Shown: positions 41,598 through 50,193 of the stretch, in pieces
How the letters are laid out: each line of letters begins with the position of its first letter
Position numbering within the stretch: the first letter of the stretch is position 1
DNA from: Rhizobium rosettiformans W3
GTDB lineage: Bacteria; Pseudomonadota; Alphaproteobacteria; Rhizobiales; Rhizobiaceae
Reading direction: 5' to 3'
NCBI RefSeq assembly: GCF_004912135.1
Contig: NZ_STGU01000012.1
Coordinates: 1 to 64,000, forward strand
Length of the DNA stretch: 64,000 nt
Notes under the pieces: model-generated
What the model saw: the letters and a program-made list of their open reading frames with translations, nothing else
Databases searched by the model: none
Told to the model about the DNA's origin: nothing
Translations under genes and position numbers: made by a program

Positions 41598-41695
41598 ACC
41601 TGTTCTTCCTCGCCTCCGTCATCCTGACAGCCGCATGGCTGTGGAAGAAGATTCCGGGACCCGACCAGGCTCCCGGCATCAAGCCGCCAGCGTAG
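41594..41695 (+). CDS. 33-residue membrane peptide
   Basis: GTG 41594 overlaps the o-spanin stop (GTGA). A single hydrophobic helix (NLFFLASVILTAAWLW) is followed by a Pro-rich tail. Its last 17 bases overlap the 3' end of the convergent integrase gene. It may be a lysis accessory; no family is recognised. Confidence 0.4.
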   Translation: MNLFFLASVILTAAWLWKKIPGPDQAPGIKPPA

Positions 41696-42875
41696 ACAGC
41701 TGTTCGGCAATCTGACGCTTCTTATCGCGGGTGTCGCGGTCATTGAACAGGTGCCCGTACACTCGAAGCGTAAACGCCGGATCGGCGTGTCCCATGTTTG
41801 TCGTTAGGACCTTAAGATCAACACCTGCTTCGATCAGGCGGGAGGCATAATAGTGGCGGCATTTGTGAAAGCCACCATGCGGCACATCGGCGACCGACAG
41901 CAGGTCCTTCCAATACTTCTTCAGCGCATCATAATCGTAGGCCTTGCCGGTCGTCGTCTCGAACACGAACCGTGTGTCGCCATCCTGCTCCTTCTTCTCC
42001 TGCAGCGCCGCCAGCAAGCCGCGTGACAGGATGAGTGTTCGCTGACCGGCTTCGGACTTGACCCACGTCGGTTCTTTCTCCTCCTTGATGATCGCCTGGT
42101 TGATCAGCATCTCACCCTGATCGAAGTTGATACGATCCCATTCGAGCGCCAGAAGCTCACCCACGCGAATTCCGGTTTCGAACAGCACGTAGGGCACCAG
42201 CCAGAGGTTTCGCTTCGTGTGGCCGTTTTTACGGGGCTGACCGGCATTCCTACCGAAGCGAACAGGTGCGATTGCCTTGTCGCGTAGCGTGGCGGCGTTA
42301 GTGAGGATCGCCTGGGCTTCCTCCTTACTGAACATCTCCATCTTGAGTGCGCCGGACTGGGCATTCGCATTCTTCATCTTGATGGTGATCCCAGCGGACG
42401 GATTGGCCGGGATGATTTCCATCACTACGGCGTAGGCGAGGGCGGCTTTCACCTGCTTGAACACTCCGACAATCGTCGGTTTCGAGTAGCCCGACTCCTG
42501 AAGCGCCATGCGCAGCTCCCTGATCTTCTTCGGCGTCAGATCGCGCACAAGGGTTTCGTCCGGCAGGAACCTGCGGATGACGTTCCGATCCTCCTCCGCC
42601 TTGCGAGCGGTCGACGCCTTCCAGGGGTCGTTACCATCGCGCCCGATCTTGCTGTCGCGGATGTAGGTGTCGATCAGATCGCCATAGGTCAGCTGACCTT
42701 TGAGCAGCGGCTTGTTCTTGCCGGTGGTCTCCTTGCGCTCGGCCTTGGCAGTCTTCTCAAAGCCCAACGCCTTAGCTCTCTGGGTGAACGTTCTGGATGT
42801 CCGCTTGCCCTCCTCGTTGTAGAAATAGACCACCCACTTCGACGGCTTGCCGTCCTGCTTCAGTTCCACTGGCAT
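41679..42875 (-). CDS. int: Tyrosine integrase
   Basis: The 398-residue site-specific recombinase integrates and excises the prophage. The C-terminal catalytic domain has the conserved set: Arg237 (ETGIRVGELLALEW), Lys273, His337-x-x-Arg340 (GGFHKCRHYYAS), His363 (MGHADPAFT) and nucleophile Tyr373 (RVYGH). The N-terminal region has an arm-binding domain and a SAM-like core-binding domain (about 60-155). It points away from attR and has its own palindrome-covered promoter. Confidence 0.95.
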   Translation of the reverse strand: MPVELKQDGKPSKWVVYFYNEEGKRTSRTFTQRAKALGFEKTAKAERKETTGKNKPLLKGQLTYGDLIDTYIRDSKIGRDGNDPWKASTARKAEEDRNVIRRFLPDETLVRDLTPKKIRELRMALQESGYSKPTIVGVFKQVKAALAYAVVMEIIPANPSAGITIKMKNANAQSGALKMEMFSKEEAQAILTNAATLRDKAIAPVRFGRNAGQPRKNGHTKRNLWLVPYVLFETGIRVGELLALEWDRINFDQGEMLINQAIIKEEKEPTWVKSEAGQRTLILSRGLLAALQEKKEQDGDTRFVFETTTGKAYDYDALKKYWKDLLSVADVPHGGFHKCRHYYASRLIEAGVDLKVLTTNMGHADPAFTLRVYGHLFNDRDTRDKKRQIAEQLSTLAA

Positions 42876-42905
42876 GAAATTCTATCCTTTCCTGGCGCTC
42901 CTAAC

Positions 42906-42942
42906 TGTCATATATTATGACATCGGACAGGAAACAGGTCAA
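42906..42942 (-). promoter_or_regulatory. Integrase promoter with 17-bp palindrome
   Basis: On the minus strand, -35 TTGACC (42942-42937), 17-bp spacer and -10 CATAAT (42919-42914). The -10 box lies within a perfect palindrome TGTCATA-TAT-TATGACA (42906-42922). It differs from the phage-wide palindrome, so a different regulator may control integrase. Confidence 0.7.
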
Positions 42943-42998
42943 GTGAGTCATGCACGAAGTTGCACGAGAGAGTTAAATTGACCAAGGGAATCAAAGTG

Positions 42999-43011
42999 TT
43001 AGAAATTTTGA
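42999..43011 (+). promoter_or_regulatory. Palindromic operator variant beside attR
   Basis: TTAGAAATTTTGA (42999-43011), 8 bp from the tRNA-derived core. Two TGCACGA repeats (near 42950 and 42961) may be integrase arm sites. Confidence 0.45.
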
Positions 43012-43018
43012 CGTGACC

Positions 43019-43063
43019 CTACGAATCTGGGGGTCAGGAGTTCGAATCTCTTCGGGTGCGCCA
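43019..43063 (+). other. attR: 3' half of tRNA-Arg(ACG)
   Basis: CTACGAA (43019-43025) is an anticodon loop with anticodon ACG. It is followed by TCTGG, a T-arm (AGGAG-TTCGAAT-CTCTT), CGGGTGC, discriminator G and CCA (to 43063). The upstream half of the tRNA is missing and replaced by phage sequence, so this is the duplicated core; the complete tRNA should be at attL left of the window. Confidence 0.85.
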
Positions 43064-43291
43064 TTCTTCTTCTAAGCAATAGTGAACCGTCGTTTCGCGC
43101 GTGCCATGCGCAATCGCTTGTATCCGCGTGCAATTCCAAGGCGGATGGCTGAGGTTCGATCTTTCCCTCAAAATTTAGCTTTCCCGGTTCCTCGACATTC
43201 ATCTTCTTCCGTAACCAGACTCTAAAACACGGATGATAGCGTCCTCATGCGAAATCACCGCCGGTGCGGTGAAGGCATAGTGGAGCATCGC

Positions 43292-46141
43292 ATGGCACTG
43301 TCTTCCTGGACCGATCAGCAGGTGATCAACCAGCTCAATTCGGGCTCCAAATGGTCCGGTTCGGTGATCACCTATTCGTTCCCGACGGTCGTCACCGGCA
43401 TGGCGCGATACAGCGGCGAGGGCACCGGCTTTTCGGCCTTCAATGCCACCCAGCAGGCGCGCGCCGAACTGGCGCTGACGCTTTGGGATGACGTGATCGC
43501 GACCTCGATCCAGAAAGTTGCGCCCAGCACGACGAGCACCGCCTCGAACATCGAGTTCGGCAATTCGACATCGGGCGTCTCCTACGCCCATGCCTATTTC
43601 CCGACCGTTGGCAGTGTGTGGATCAACAGCGCCTACAATTCCAGCCAGGGTACCAACGACCTGATGACGCCGAAGATCGGTGCCCATGGCTTCCTGACCT
43701 TCGTCCATGAAATCGGTCACGCGCTCGGCCTAGAGCACATGGGCGACTATAACCGCAGCGCCGATACGCCCTCGTCCTATCAGGACTCGACGGTTTATTC
43801 GGTCATGTCCTATTTCGGCCCGTCCTGGGGTTCGGGTTCGGCAAATGGCCAGGGGCTGGTCGCCTGGGCGGATTGGGTCGGCGCAGACGGCAAGCTTTAT
43901 TCGCCGCAGACACCGATGATGAACGACATCATGGCTATGCAGGCCATGTATGGTGTCGATACGACCACACGCACGGGAGACACGGTCTACGGCTTCCAAT
44001 CCAATGTCACCGGGACAACCGCAGCGATCTTCGACTTCACCCAGAACCTCAATCCGATCATCTGCATCTGGGACGCTGGCGGCACCGACACGCTGAACCT
44101 CTCCGGCTGGAACACCGCAAGCAATGTCGATCTGGCGCCGGGATCCTTCTCGTCTGCCAACAGCATGACGATGAACATTTCGATCGCCCGGGGCGCCTGG
44201 ATCGAGAATGCGGTGACGGGCAACGGGAATGACACGGTGCAGGGCAACGCCCGCGACAACGTTATCACCACCAACGGCGGCAATGACACCATTCGCGCAT
44301 TGGCCGGCAATGACACGATCGCAGCCGGCGCTGGAAACGACACGATCGATGGCGGCGATGGCACCGATGTCGTGATTTTCAACGACAGCTGGTCGAACAT
44401 CAGCTGGACTTACAGCGTCGCGACGGCGACCTTCACCTTCATGGGGCTGCTGATCGGGACCGATACTGTGACCGCGGTGGAGCGTTTCATCGACGCGCTC
44501 AATGTCGAGCGGAGCCTTGAGTCCCTTCTTGATCCTGATCTGTTGCCGGCACTTGTCTCGGTGGGTGCTGATGCGGCCGAAGTGACGGAAGGTACGGGCG
44601 AACCGACGGCGGTCACCTTCACCGTCTCTTTGAGCAAGGCGGCGCTTTCGGAGGAAACGCTGACCTGGCGTGTGGCGGGAACGGGCTCCAGCGCCGCCAA
44701 TGCCCAGGATTTTGCCGGCGCGCAGTCTGGAACCGTGTCGTTTGCCGCGGGTGAGACATCGAAGACCATAACGGTCTACCTTGCCGCCGACACCACCTTC
44801 GAGGCGAGGGAGACTTTCGCCCTGACGCTGTCCGCCCCGTCGCTCGGCCTCAGCCTCGCTACGGCATCGGCAACGGTCTCTATCGTCAATGACGACGCCC
44901 AGCTGACGCCGATCGTCAAGCGGGGTGGCCGATCCGCCGACACGCTCACCGGTTCGGACGCCATGGAGCATCTGGATGGCGGCAACGGCAATGACGCGCT
45001 GCGCGGCCACGGCGGCAACGACACCCTGGTCGGGGGTGCCGGCCACGACCTGCTCGACGGTGGCACCGGTAACGACCGAATGGTCGGGGGAACCGGAAAT
45101 GACACCTACCTCGTCGATTCCGTCGGTGATGTGGTGGTTGAGGCTCGCAACGGCAACACCGATACGGTGCGCGCAACTTTGGAGGCCTACACGCTGACCG
45201 CCTGGGTCGAGAACCTGGTCTATGTTGGCGATGGTGATTTTGTTGGGACGGGCAACGAGCTCGCAAACAAGATCTGGGGTGGAACCGGAAACGATGTCCT
45301 GTCGGGTGGCGGCGGCAATGACAGCATATCCGGTGGCGGTGGCAACGATACCGTCTACGGTGGCAGCGGGAATGACGTCCTGTCGACGGGCGCTGGCGAC
45401 GACTACATCAATGGCGGCTCCGGGATCGACCGCATGACGGGCGGTGCCGGGAACGACACTTACGTCGTCGACAACACGCGCGATGTTGTCGTGGAACTCG
45501 CCAATGGTGGCACGGACACGGTGCAGACGACGCTCACAAGCTATCGCCTCGGCGCCCATCTGGAGAATCTGACCTATCTCGGCTCCGCTTCCTTCACGGG
45601 AACGGGCAATGACCTCGACAACGTCATCACCGGTGGCAGTGGGGCGAATACGCTGAACGGCGCCGGCGGCAACGACACGCTCTACGGCAACGGCGGCAAC
45701 GATGTCCTCATCGGCGGGACCGGCAACGACAATCTCTATGGCGGTTCCGGAAACGACCGTCTGGATGGCGGCACCGGCAATGACTGGCTCTATGGTGGCC
45801 TTGGGAATGACACGCTGACCGGGGGAGCCGGGGCCGACATGTTCGTCTTCGACGAAATCGGGTCGGGCAACGCCGACCGCATCATCGACTTCGACGGGAC
45901 ACTCGACCAGATTTTGATCGATGCCGACGTCTTTTCCGACATCGGTTATCTCGGAACCTTGCTCGAGGAGAACTTCGGGACCGGAACGGTCGCCACCACG
46001 GCGGACCAGCGTATCCTCCATGACCAGGCGTCGGGCGCACTTGCCTATGACGCCGACGGCGATGGCGCCGGTTCTGCCATCGTGTTTGCCTATGTGAAGG
46101 CAGGTCTGACGATCGCTCACGAGGATATCGCCGTCGTGTAA
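43292..46141 (+). CDS. Serralysin-like RTX metalloprotease with Calx-beta domain (949 aa)
   Basis: The zinc site HEIGHALGLEH (His139, Glu140, His143, His149) and Met-turn YSVMSYFG (about 168) mark a metzincin of the serralysin group. A Calx-beta-like domain (about 430-540) is followed by two blocks of RTX Ca-binding nonapeptides (GGNGNDxLxGGxGND; about 555-605 and 670-870). No N-terminal signal peptide is seen, as expected for type I secretion from the C-terminus; no T1SS genes are nearby. ATG 43292 was chosen (GGAG upstream). It is the first host gene after attR. Confidence 0.9.
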   Translation: MALSSWTDQQVINQLNSGSKWSGSVITYSFPTVVTGMARYSGEGTGFSAFNATQQARAELALTLWDDVIATSIQKVAPSTTSTASNIEFGNSTSGVSYAHAYFPTVGSVWINSAYNSSQGTNDLMTPKIGAHGFLTFVHEIGHALGLEHMGDYNRSADTPSSYQDSTVYSVMSYFGPSWGSGSANGQGLVAWADWVGADGKLYSPQTPMMNDIMAMQAMYGVDTTTRTGDTVYGFQSNVTGTTAAIFDFTQNLNPIICIWDAGGTDTLNLSGWNTASNVDLAPGSFSSANSMTMNISIARGAWIENAVTGNGNDTVQGNARDNVITTNGGNDTIRALAGNDTIAAGAGNDTIDGGDGTDVVIFNDSWSNISWTYSVATATFTFMGLLIGTDTVTAVERFIDALNVERSLESLLDPDLLPALVSVGADAAEVTEGTGEPTAVTFTVSLSKAALSEETLTWRVAGTGSSAANAQDFAGAQSGTVSFAAGETSKTITVYLAADTTFEARETFALTLSAPSLGLSLATASATVSIVNDDAQLTPIVKRGGRSADTLTGSDAMEHLDGGNGNDALRGHGGNDTLVGGAGHDLLDGGTGNDRMVGGTGNDTYLVDSVGDVVVEARNGNTDTVRATLEAYTLTAWVENLVYVGDGDFVGTGNELANKIWGGTGNDVLSGGGGNDSISGGGGNDTVYGGSGNDVLSTGAGDDYINGGSGIDRMTGGAGNDTYVVDNTRDVVVELANGGTDTVQTTLTSYRLGAHLENLTYLGSASFTGTGNDLDNVITGGSGANTLNGAGGNDTLYGNGGNDVLIGGTGNDNLYGGSGNDRLDGGTGNDWLYGGLGNDTLTGGAGADMFVFDEIGSGNADRIIDFDGTLDQILIDADVFSDIGYLGTLLEENFGTGTVATTADQRILHDQASGALAYDADGDGAGSAIVFAYVKAGLTIAHEDIAVV

Positions 46142-46369
46142 TGGGTCTTGTCACCCAGGCCCATGACGCTCATGGCAGGCGTCGTCCAGCCCGTTGCGCA
46201 TTTTGTTCAACAAAGCACTTGGATATGCGGTCGAGCTGAACTAACAGTTTGCGGCAACGTTGCAGATCGCGTCCTGTGACGTCTCTCCTTGAGATCAGGC
46301 ATTGAGATATGCTCTTGGAGGGGGAAGCCCGCTGCCAGGCGGGAAACGGACCGGCGGTGGGAAAACCAG

Positions 46370-47410
46370 ATGAGATGGAAGCGCACACTTCAATTGCTCG
46401 ACGTTCACGCGGAGGGTGAGATCGGCAAGGTCGCCGTGGGAGGTGTGCCCAAGATCCCGGGCGAAACGGTGGCCGATCAGCTTGTCTGGCTGAACAGCGA
46501 TCCCAAGGGCGAGGCGCTTCGCCGCATGCTCGTGCTGGAGCCGCGCGGGGCCCCGATCGGTTCGGTCAATCTCTTGCTGCCGCCGAAGAACCCGGCAGCC
46601 GACGCCGCCTTTGTCATTCTCCAGCCGGATCAGGCCCATGCAAGCTCCGGCTCGAATTCCATCTGTGTGACGACCGCGCTTCTGGAAAGCGGCATGGTGG
46701 AAATGCAGGAGCCGGAAACGATCGTGATGCTGGAAACGGCAGCCGGGCTCGTCAAGGCGACCGCCACCTGCCGCGACGGGCGCTGCGAGCGCGTGAAGCT
46801 CACCATGGTCCCGTCCTTCGTCCACGAACTGGATGTGGCGCTCGACACCGAGCAATGGGGCCGCATCACCTTCGACTTGAGCTATGGCGGCATCTTTTAC
46901 GCGCTGGTCGATGTCGGTCAGGTGGGCCTGACGATCGAGAAGGGCAATGCCCGGGCACTCGTTGATGCGGGCATGATCCTGAAGGAAGAGATCAATCGGA
47001 AAATCCCGGTCGTCCATCCCGAGATCCCGGCGATCTCGGGTGTCGCCTATGTGATGTTCCGGGACGTCGATCCTGATGGCGCGATCCGTACCTGCACGAC
47101 CATGTGGCCCGGTCGTGTCGATCGCTCGCCGTGTGGCACCGGCAATTCGGCGAACCTCGCGACGCTCCATGCCAGAGGCAAGGTCAAGGTCGGCGACACG
47201 ATGCTGTCGCGATCGATCATCGGTTCCGAATTCGAGGTCGGCCTTTCGGGACTCTCGCAAGTCGCTGGCCGGCCCGCCGTCATTCCGACGATCAGCGGCC
47301 GCGGCTTCACCTTCGGCCTGCATCAGATTGCACTCGACCCCTTCGATCCTTTCGAGCGGGGCTTTGCGCTGACCGACGTCTGGGGACCGTCCTCAGGCTC
47401 GATCGGTTGA
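46370..47410 (+). CDS. Proline racemase family enzyme, Ser/Cys type
   Basis: The 346-residue protein matches the proline racemase / hydroxyproline epimerase superfamily. The first catalytic position is Ser93 (SSGSNSICV) in place of Cys, while the second, Cys255 (DRSPCGTGNSA), is kept. Ser/Cys members are known as hydroxyproline 2-epimerases or related dehydratases, so simple proline racemase activity is unlikely. ATG 46370 was chosen; the frame is open upstream. No other hydroxyproline genes lie next to it. Confidence 0.82.
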   Translation: MRWKRTLQLLDVHAEGEIGKVAVGGVPKIPGETVADQLVWLNSDPKGEALRRMLVLEPRGAPIGSVNLLLPPKNPAADAAFVILQPDQAHASSGSNSICVTTALLESGMVEMQEPETIVMLETAAGLVKATATCRDGRCERVKLTMVPSFVHELDVALDTEQWGRITFDLSYGGIFYALVDVGQVGLTIEKGNARALVDAGMILKEEINRKIPVVHPEIPAISGVAYVMFRDVDPDGAIRTCTTMWPGRVDRSPCGTGNSANLATLHARGKVKVGDTMLSRSIIGSEFEVGLSGLSQVAGRPAVIPTISGRGFTFGLHQIALDPFDPFERGFALTDVWGPSSGSIG

Positions 47411-47567
47411 CTTTTCGAGCGCTGTTTCTGCATTGTTCCAAATTGAATAAAATTCGATGTTAGCTGGTAGCCGAATTGTAAGGGTCTTGCTTCCCGGCAT
47501 CTTGCTAAGCATCGATGCCGGCGAATAAGTAAGCTTCATCGTCATGAACGAGACAAGTAATCCGTAA

Positions 47568-48302
47568 ATGAAAGCAAACGCTACGACAGGTTCTGCCCTG
47601 CCGCTTCCGGCAAACGCGCTTCCGACATTGCGCGGATGCGCCATCTTTGCTGGTCTCACTCCAGAAGAAGATCGCGAATGGCTTCTGCGCTGCCACTCCC
47701 GTACGTTGAGCGCCGGCGAAAGCCTCGTCGACTTCGAGGATATGTCGAAGGACGTCTTCATCGTTCAGACGGGCGAGATCCGGGCCGTGCTGCGCTTTTC
47801 CGTCGGCAAGGAGGCCATTCTCGGCAGCTTCAAACGCGGCGACATTCTTGGCGAGCAATCCGCGATCGACGACATGGCCCGCTCTGCAAGCTTGATGGCC
47901 GTCAGCGACGCCACGGTGACCGTCATCCCCTGCATCGTTTTCCATGATATCCTGAGGCAGAGATCCGACGTGGCGCTGGCGCTGCTGCAGCTTCTGTCCA
48001 AGCGCATTCGCGCCATGAACGACCGCCTGTCGGAACTCTCTTTTCTCGACACCAAGCACCGTCTCTACAACACGCTGCTGCGGCTTTCCCGCGTTCGCAA
48101 CGATGGCGGACGCGAGCGCATCATCTCGCCGCCGCTCGTGCATGCGGAATTGGCCGAACATATCGGCGCCAGCCGCGAAACGGTTTCGCGCGAAATGTCC
48201 CGGCTGGCTCGTGAGCAGCTGGTGGAGCGCACCAGCCGCGCAATCGTCCTGAAGAACCCGGTCGAGCTCTCCCGCCGCATCTCGCGGGCGCTTGAAGGCT
48301 AA
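47568..48302 (+). CDS. Crp/Fnr-family transcriptional regulator
   Basis: The 244-residue protein has an N-terminal cyclic-nucleotide-binding fold (about 20-140; GEIRAVLRFSVGKEAILGSF) and a C-terminal winged helix (AELAEHIGASRETVSREMSRL). The usual Fnr iron-sulphur Cys cluster is absent, and the cAMP-binding Arg motif is not clear, so the ligand is unknown. It lies between the racemase gene and the convergent mutarotase gene, whose stop it overlaps by four bases. Confidence 0.88.
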   Translation: MKANATTGSALPLPANALPTLRGCAIFAGLTPEEDREWLLRCHSRTLSAGESLVDFEDMSKDVFIVQTGEIRAVLRFSVGKEAILGSFKRGDILGEQSAIDDMARSASLMAVSDATVTVIPCIVFHDILRQRSDVALALLQLLSKRIRAMNDRLSELSFLDTKHRLYNTLLRLSRVRNDGGRERIISPPLVHAELAEHIGASRETVSREMSRLAREQLVERTSRAIVLKNPVELSRRISRALEG

Positions 48303-48733
48303 GCGGACGGGTAGATCACGCCTTTGCGCAGGATGACATTGGCATAGAGCCGCGGCTCGCCCGTCTGCACGACCGTATGGGCAGCCTTTACCCTGTTGTA
48401 GAAATCGGCACCGACGAGCTTGGTGACGGGCACTTTCGGCTCATGCTTTGCGCAGCAGTCGATGATCTCCTGATGCACCGGGTCCACCTGGTCCGGTTTG
48501 CCGCCGACCACCGAGCGGAAGATTGCCTCCGGCACAAAATCATCGATCGGCATGACGCTGAGCACTGCATTCAGGACCGGAACGAGGTGATGACCGTCGA
48601 GGCGCACGAGACGCCGAGCGTGCTCCAGCGCCGGATAATTGCCGTCGACAATGGCGATCTCGTCGCCATGGCCCATGGCACGCAGGGTGGCGAGAAGCTC
48701 GGGGCTCAGCAGGGGATCAATACCCTTCAGCAT
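48299..48733 (-). CDS. RbsD/FucU-family sugar mutarotase
   Basis: The 144-residue protein matches RbsD/FucU (MLKGIDPLLSPELLATLRAMGHGDEI), which interconvert anomers or ring forms of ribose or fucose so that the kinase can use them. The gene overlaps the ROK repressor gene by 17 bases and is probably translated with it. Association with the fructose/ribose-type ABC operon supports a role in sugar use. Confidence 0.85.
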   Translation of the reverse strand: MLKGIDPLLSPELLATLRAMGHGDEIAIVDGNYPALEHARRLVRLDGHHLVPVLNAVLSVMPIDDFVPEAIFRSVVGGKPDQVDPVHQEIIDCCAKHEPKVPVTKLVGADFYNRVKAAHTVVQTGEPRLYANVILRKGVIYPSA

Positions 48734-49961
48734 GGGTGGTATCCTTGAATAATACGGTTTGATCGATGAGGTAGCGGTGGAAGATCGGCAGGCTCGCGCC
48801 GCCGATGGCGCGAGCCTGGTCTCCGACTTCGCCTTCGACGATATCGGGGATAACGACGCCCTGAAGGTCGAGCCGGTTCATGGCCTCGACCGTCGCCTTC
48901 ACCAGGCGGTGGCGCACCCAGGCGGGGAAGCCACCGTCGATGATGGCGGCAGAGAAGTCGATGATCGAGGCGGCGGCAATCACGGCTTGCGCCAGGGCGG
49001 CGGCCGTGTCCTGCAACCAGATCTCCAGCGGCTCGCCGAAATCGATCCATTCCTCGGCCGCATACCAGAGCGGTTGCGGATCGATGCCGCGCTCCCGCAG
49101 GAGATTTTCGAGCACGAAGATCGAGGCAATGTCGAGAAGCTGGCGTGTCTGGCCGTGCTTGTCGCGCACGGGCAGGGGGCCGATGGCGCCGGCCGTGCCG
49201 GTGCGGCCGACAAACAGCGAGGAATTGACGACGATACCGCCGCCGATGAAGGAGCCGATGTAGAAATAGACGAAATCCGGATAGCGCTGCCCGGCACCGA
49301 AAACGAGTTCGGCACCGCAGGCGCTGGTGGCATCGTTGCGCAGATAGACGGGGTGGGCCATACGAGTCTGAACCTCGACCTGCAGATCGACATGGCGCCA
49401 GATCTCCATGGCCCCTTCGGGCGCGCCGACTTCCTCGGCCCAGTTCCACAACTCGAAAGGTGCTGCAATCCCGATCCCGGCGATCCGCCCCCGCATCGTC
49501 GCGGTCATAGCCGCTTCCATCTCGGCGATGCCTTCGCTGATGAACGGCAGCAGGTGATCGGGATGGGGATAGCGGTAGGTGCGGTGCCGCTGCTCGCGGA
49601 TGTTGCCGGCGAAATCCATCAGCACGAGGTCGGCGCTGCGGCGACCGATCTTGACCCCGAAGGAGAAGACGGCCTCCGGATTGATGAACATCGGCACCGA
49701 AGGTTGCCCCACCCGTCCACGGATCGGCTCACCGCGCATGAGCAGTTCGTCGCTCTCGAGCGAGCGCATGATGACGGACACGGTCTGGGCTGACAGTCCC
49801 GTAAGCCGCGCAATGTCAGCCTTCGAACAGCCGGGATTCTGGCGAACCAGCGACAATACGAGACGCTCGTTATAGGCGCGCACGCGCACCTGGTTCGAGC
49901 CGCCGCCAGCGCTCACCCTGGGCGCCGGATCCGCCAGTCTTGCTTGATCATCCTGTGACAC
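48717..49961 (-). CDS. frcR: ROK-family transcriptional repressor of the frc operon
   Basis: The 414-residue protein has an N-terminal helix-turn-helix (SKADIARLTGLSAQTVSVIMR) and a C-terminal ROK sugar-binding region (FGAGQRYPDFVYFYIGSFIGGG). The usual zinc-binding CxCGxxGC cluster is not present. It is divergent from frcB, the arrangement known for FrcR in rhizobia, so it probably represses frcBCAK until sugar binds. It forms an operon with the mutarotase gene. Confidence 0.85.
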   Translation of the reverse strand: MSQDDQARLADPAPRVSAGGGSNQVRVRAYNERLVLSLVRQNPGCSKADIARLTGLSAQTVSVIMRSLESDELLMRGEPIRGRVGQPSVPMFINPEAVFSFGVKIGRRSADLVLMDFAGNIREQRHRTYRYPHPDHLLPFISEGIAEMEAAMTATMRGRIAGIGIAAPFELWNWAEEVGAPEGAMEIWRHVDLQVEVQTRMAHPVYLRNDATSACGAELVFGAGQRYPDFVYFYIGSFIGGGIVVNSSLFVGRTGTAGAIGPLPVRDKHGQTRQLLDIASIFVLENLLRERGIDPQPLWYAAEEWIDFGEPLEIWLQDTAAALAQAVIAAASIIDFSAAIIDGGFPAWVRHRLVKATVEAMNRLDLQGVVIPDIVEGEVGDQARAIGGASLPIFHRYLIDQTVLFKDTTHAEGY

Positions 49962-50047
49962 TTAAGGCCGCTCCTCCCGACCGCTCTCTTTTACGAGAGC
50001 CTCTCCAGAATGTCACACCGATTTAATAATTCAACTGGATTTATTTA

Positions 50048-50077
50048 TTGACAGTCCAAATGTTCTGATGTTCTAAA
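50048..50077 (+). promoter_or_regulatory. Probable frcB promoter
   Basis: -35 TTGACA (50048-50053) and -10-like TCTAAA (50072-50077, 18-bp spacer) lie in the gap between frcR and frcB. TGTTCT occurs twice just before the -10. The AT-rich stretch near 50,020-50,050 may hold operator sites for the ROK repressor. Confidence 0.5.
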
Positions 50078-50193
50078 TGGGTCCGTGGAGGAGTGGATGC
50101 CTGATGGCAGCCGAACGGATTGCCAGGGGGGTGATCCGTGCCGACACGTTGCGGCCGGAGGAGCTGGCCGACACCATTCGGGAGGAATACCAA

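Larger units (their letters stand above)
1..43063. mobile_element. Prophage, right-hand part (siphovirus-like)
   Basis: A continuous block of virion, lysis and recombination genes runs from before the window start to attR at 43,019-43,063. It includes portal, scaffold, major capsid, connector, tail tube, tape measure, tail tip, fibres, endolysin, spanins and a tyrosine integrase. The long tape measure and tail tube with a frameshifted chaperone indicate a long non-contractile tail. All genes read rightward except the integrase. No terminase, repressor or replication gene is visible, so these must lie left of the window with attL. Structural genes look intact, so the element may be inducible; that is an inference. 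Confidence 0.95.

Noticed and set aside
44220-45850. Tandem DNA repeats or a CRISPR-like array
   Set aside because: These are imperfect RTX codon repeats within the protease gene. No CRISPR array is seen in the window.
43730-46120. A 796-codon minus-strand open frame
   Set aside because: It is the mirror of the RTX repeats, with a repetitive Val/Ile/Arg pattern expected from reversed GGxGxD codons.
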